DNA from: Aquincola sp.
GTDB taxonomy: Bacteria; Pseudomonadota; Gammaproteobacteria; Burkholderiales; Burkholderiaceae_C
Direction of reading: 5' to 3'
Assembly: GCA_022841885.1 (NCBI GenBank)
Contig: JALHQP010000016.1
Span: 1-48,869 of the forward strand
Length of the DNA stretch: 48,869 nucleotides
In this document: positions 48,518 through 48,869 of the stretch, piece after piece
Layout of the letters: each line of letters starts with the position of its first letter
Numbering within the stretch: the stretch's first letter is position 1
Notes under the pieces: model-generated
Told to the model about the DNA's origin: nothing
What the model saw: the letters and a program-made list of their open reading frames with translations, nothing else
Database searches by the model: none
Position numbers and translations under genes: made by a program

Positions 48518-48869
48518 TCAGCGGCCGAGGGCCTGGGACACCAGCCAGCGCTTGAGCGGCGCGGTGGCCTCCACCAGACCCAGGCCGCGGTTGCGAAGTT
48601 CCTTGGCCCAGGGCGCCGGGTGCGCAAAGAGCCGCAGCAGGCCATCGGTCAGGGTGCCCATGGCCTGCACCGGGCCGGCACGTTCGCGCGCATAGCGCTC
48701 GAGCAGTCGGGTGTCGGACAGCTCGCGCCAGGGCTCGCGCTCGGCGATCACGCGCGCCAGCGCCGCCACGTCGCCCAGGCCGAGGTTGAGCCCCTGGCCG
48801 GCCAGCGGGTGCACCAGGTGCGCGGCATCGCCCACCAGCGCCCAGCCGGGGCCGGCCACGCGTTCGGCG
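48518..48869 (-). CDS. UbiH/VisC-family FAD-dependent hydroxylase, C-terminal part
   Basis: The reading frame is open to the window end, so about 116 codons of the 3' part are seen. WALVGDAAHLVHPLAGQGLNLG is the conserved second FAD motif (GDAAH) of flavin monooxygenases that hydroxylate ubiquinone precursors (UbiH/UbiF/UbiI family). The C-terminal helices (LLERYARERAG, NRGLGLV, PLKRWLV) also fit. The exact member cannot be told from this fragment. It is upstream of and co-directional with dsbC. Confidence 0.85.
   Translation of the reverse strand, partial: AERVAGPGWALVGDAAHLVHPLAGQGLNLGLGDVAALARVIAEREPWRELSDTRLLERYARERAGPVQAMGTLTDGLLRLFAHPAPWAKELRNRGLGLVEATAPLKRWLVSQALGR

Overview
The window is a GC-rich chromosomal segment with very dense, mostly overlapping genes. 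Gene order and protein character point to a betaproteobacterium of the order Burkholderiales, probably of the Rubrivivax/Leptothrix/Methylibium type; this is inferred from gene order and sequence style, not from a database search. There are no rRNA or tRNA genes, CRISPR arrays, insertion sequences or prophage genes.

Layout. (1) 1-612 (+) is the 3' end of an RNase E gene. It converges through a hairpin on a very long minus-strand block (659-20329). Read in the direction of transcription, that block is yceD, rpmF, plsX, fabH, fabD, fabG, acpP, fabF, a small membrane protein, rpoE, rseA, rseB, mucD, then a 372-base gap, lepA, lepB, a DUF4845 gene, rnc, era, a helical-repeat gene, recO, pdxJ, acpS and nagZ. 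It joins fatty-acid and phospholipid synthesis, the sigma-E envelope-stress switch, protein export, RNA processing and cofactor synthesis. Most junctions are 4-base overlaps or gaps under 30 bases, so transcripts are probably long and translation coupled. (2) 20362-21761 (+) holds a Maf/YceF nucleotide pyrophosphatase and an RsmI-like methylase. They converge on a minus-strand trio: vanZ-like, rhlE and a WbpL/WecA-like initiating sugar-phosphate transferase (21729-24641). (3) 24783-45266 (+) is one polysaccharide locus of 17 genes: SLBB export protein, Wzz, rmlB-D-A-C, galE, manC, fcl, gmd, a second gmd-like gene, Wzx, an FkbM methyltransferase, an EpsG/Wzy-like polymerase, a GT2-acyltransferase fusion, two GT4 enzymes, a second methyltransferase and a GT2. 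It follows the Wzx/Wzy scheme and should make a rhamnose-, fucose- and galactose-containing, acylated and methylated polymer on an undecaprenyl carrier. (4) 45295-48869 returns to housekeeping genes: lysS, a flavin-binding oxidase-like gene, a 91-residue orphan, dsbC and the end of a UbiH-family hydroxylase.

Points of most interest: the lepA leader, where a complete intrinsic terminator abuts the start codon behind a candidate promoter and a second hairpin; a DnaA-box dyad in the same gap; the GT2-acyltransferase fusion; the divergent tandem copy of Gmd; and a helical-repeat gene set between era and recO. I found no convincing new defence or mobile system. The lepA leader is the best candidate for undescribed regulation.
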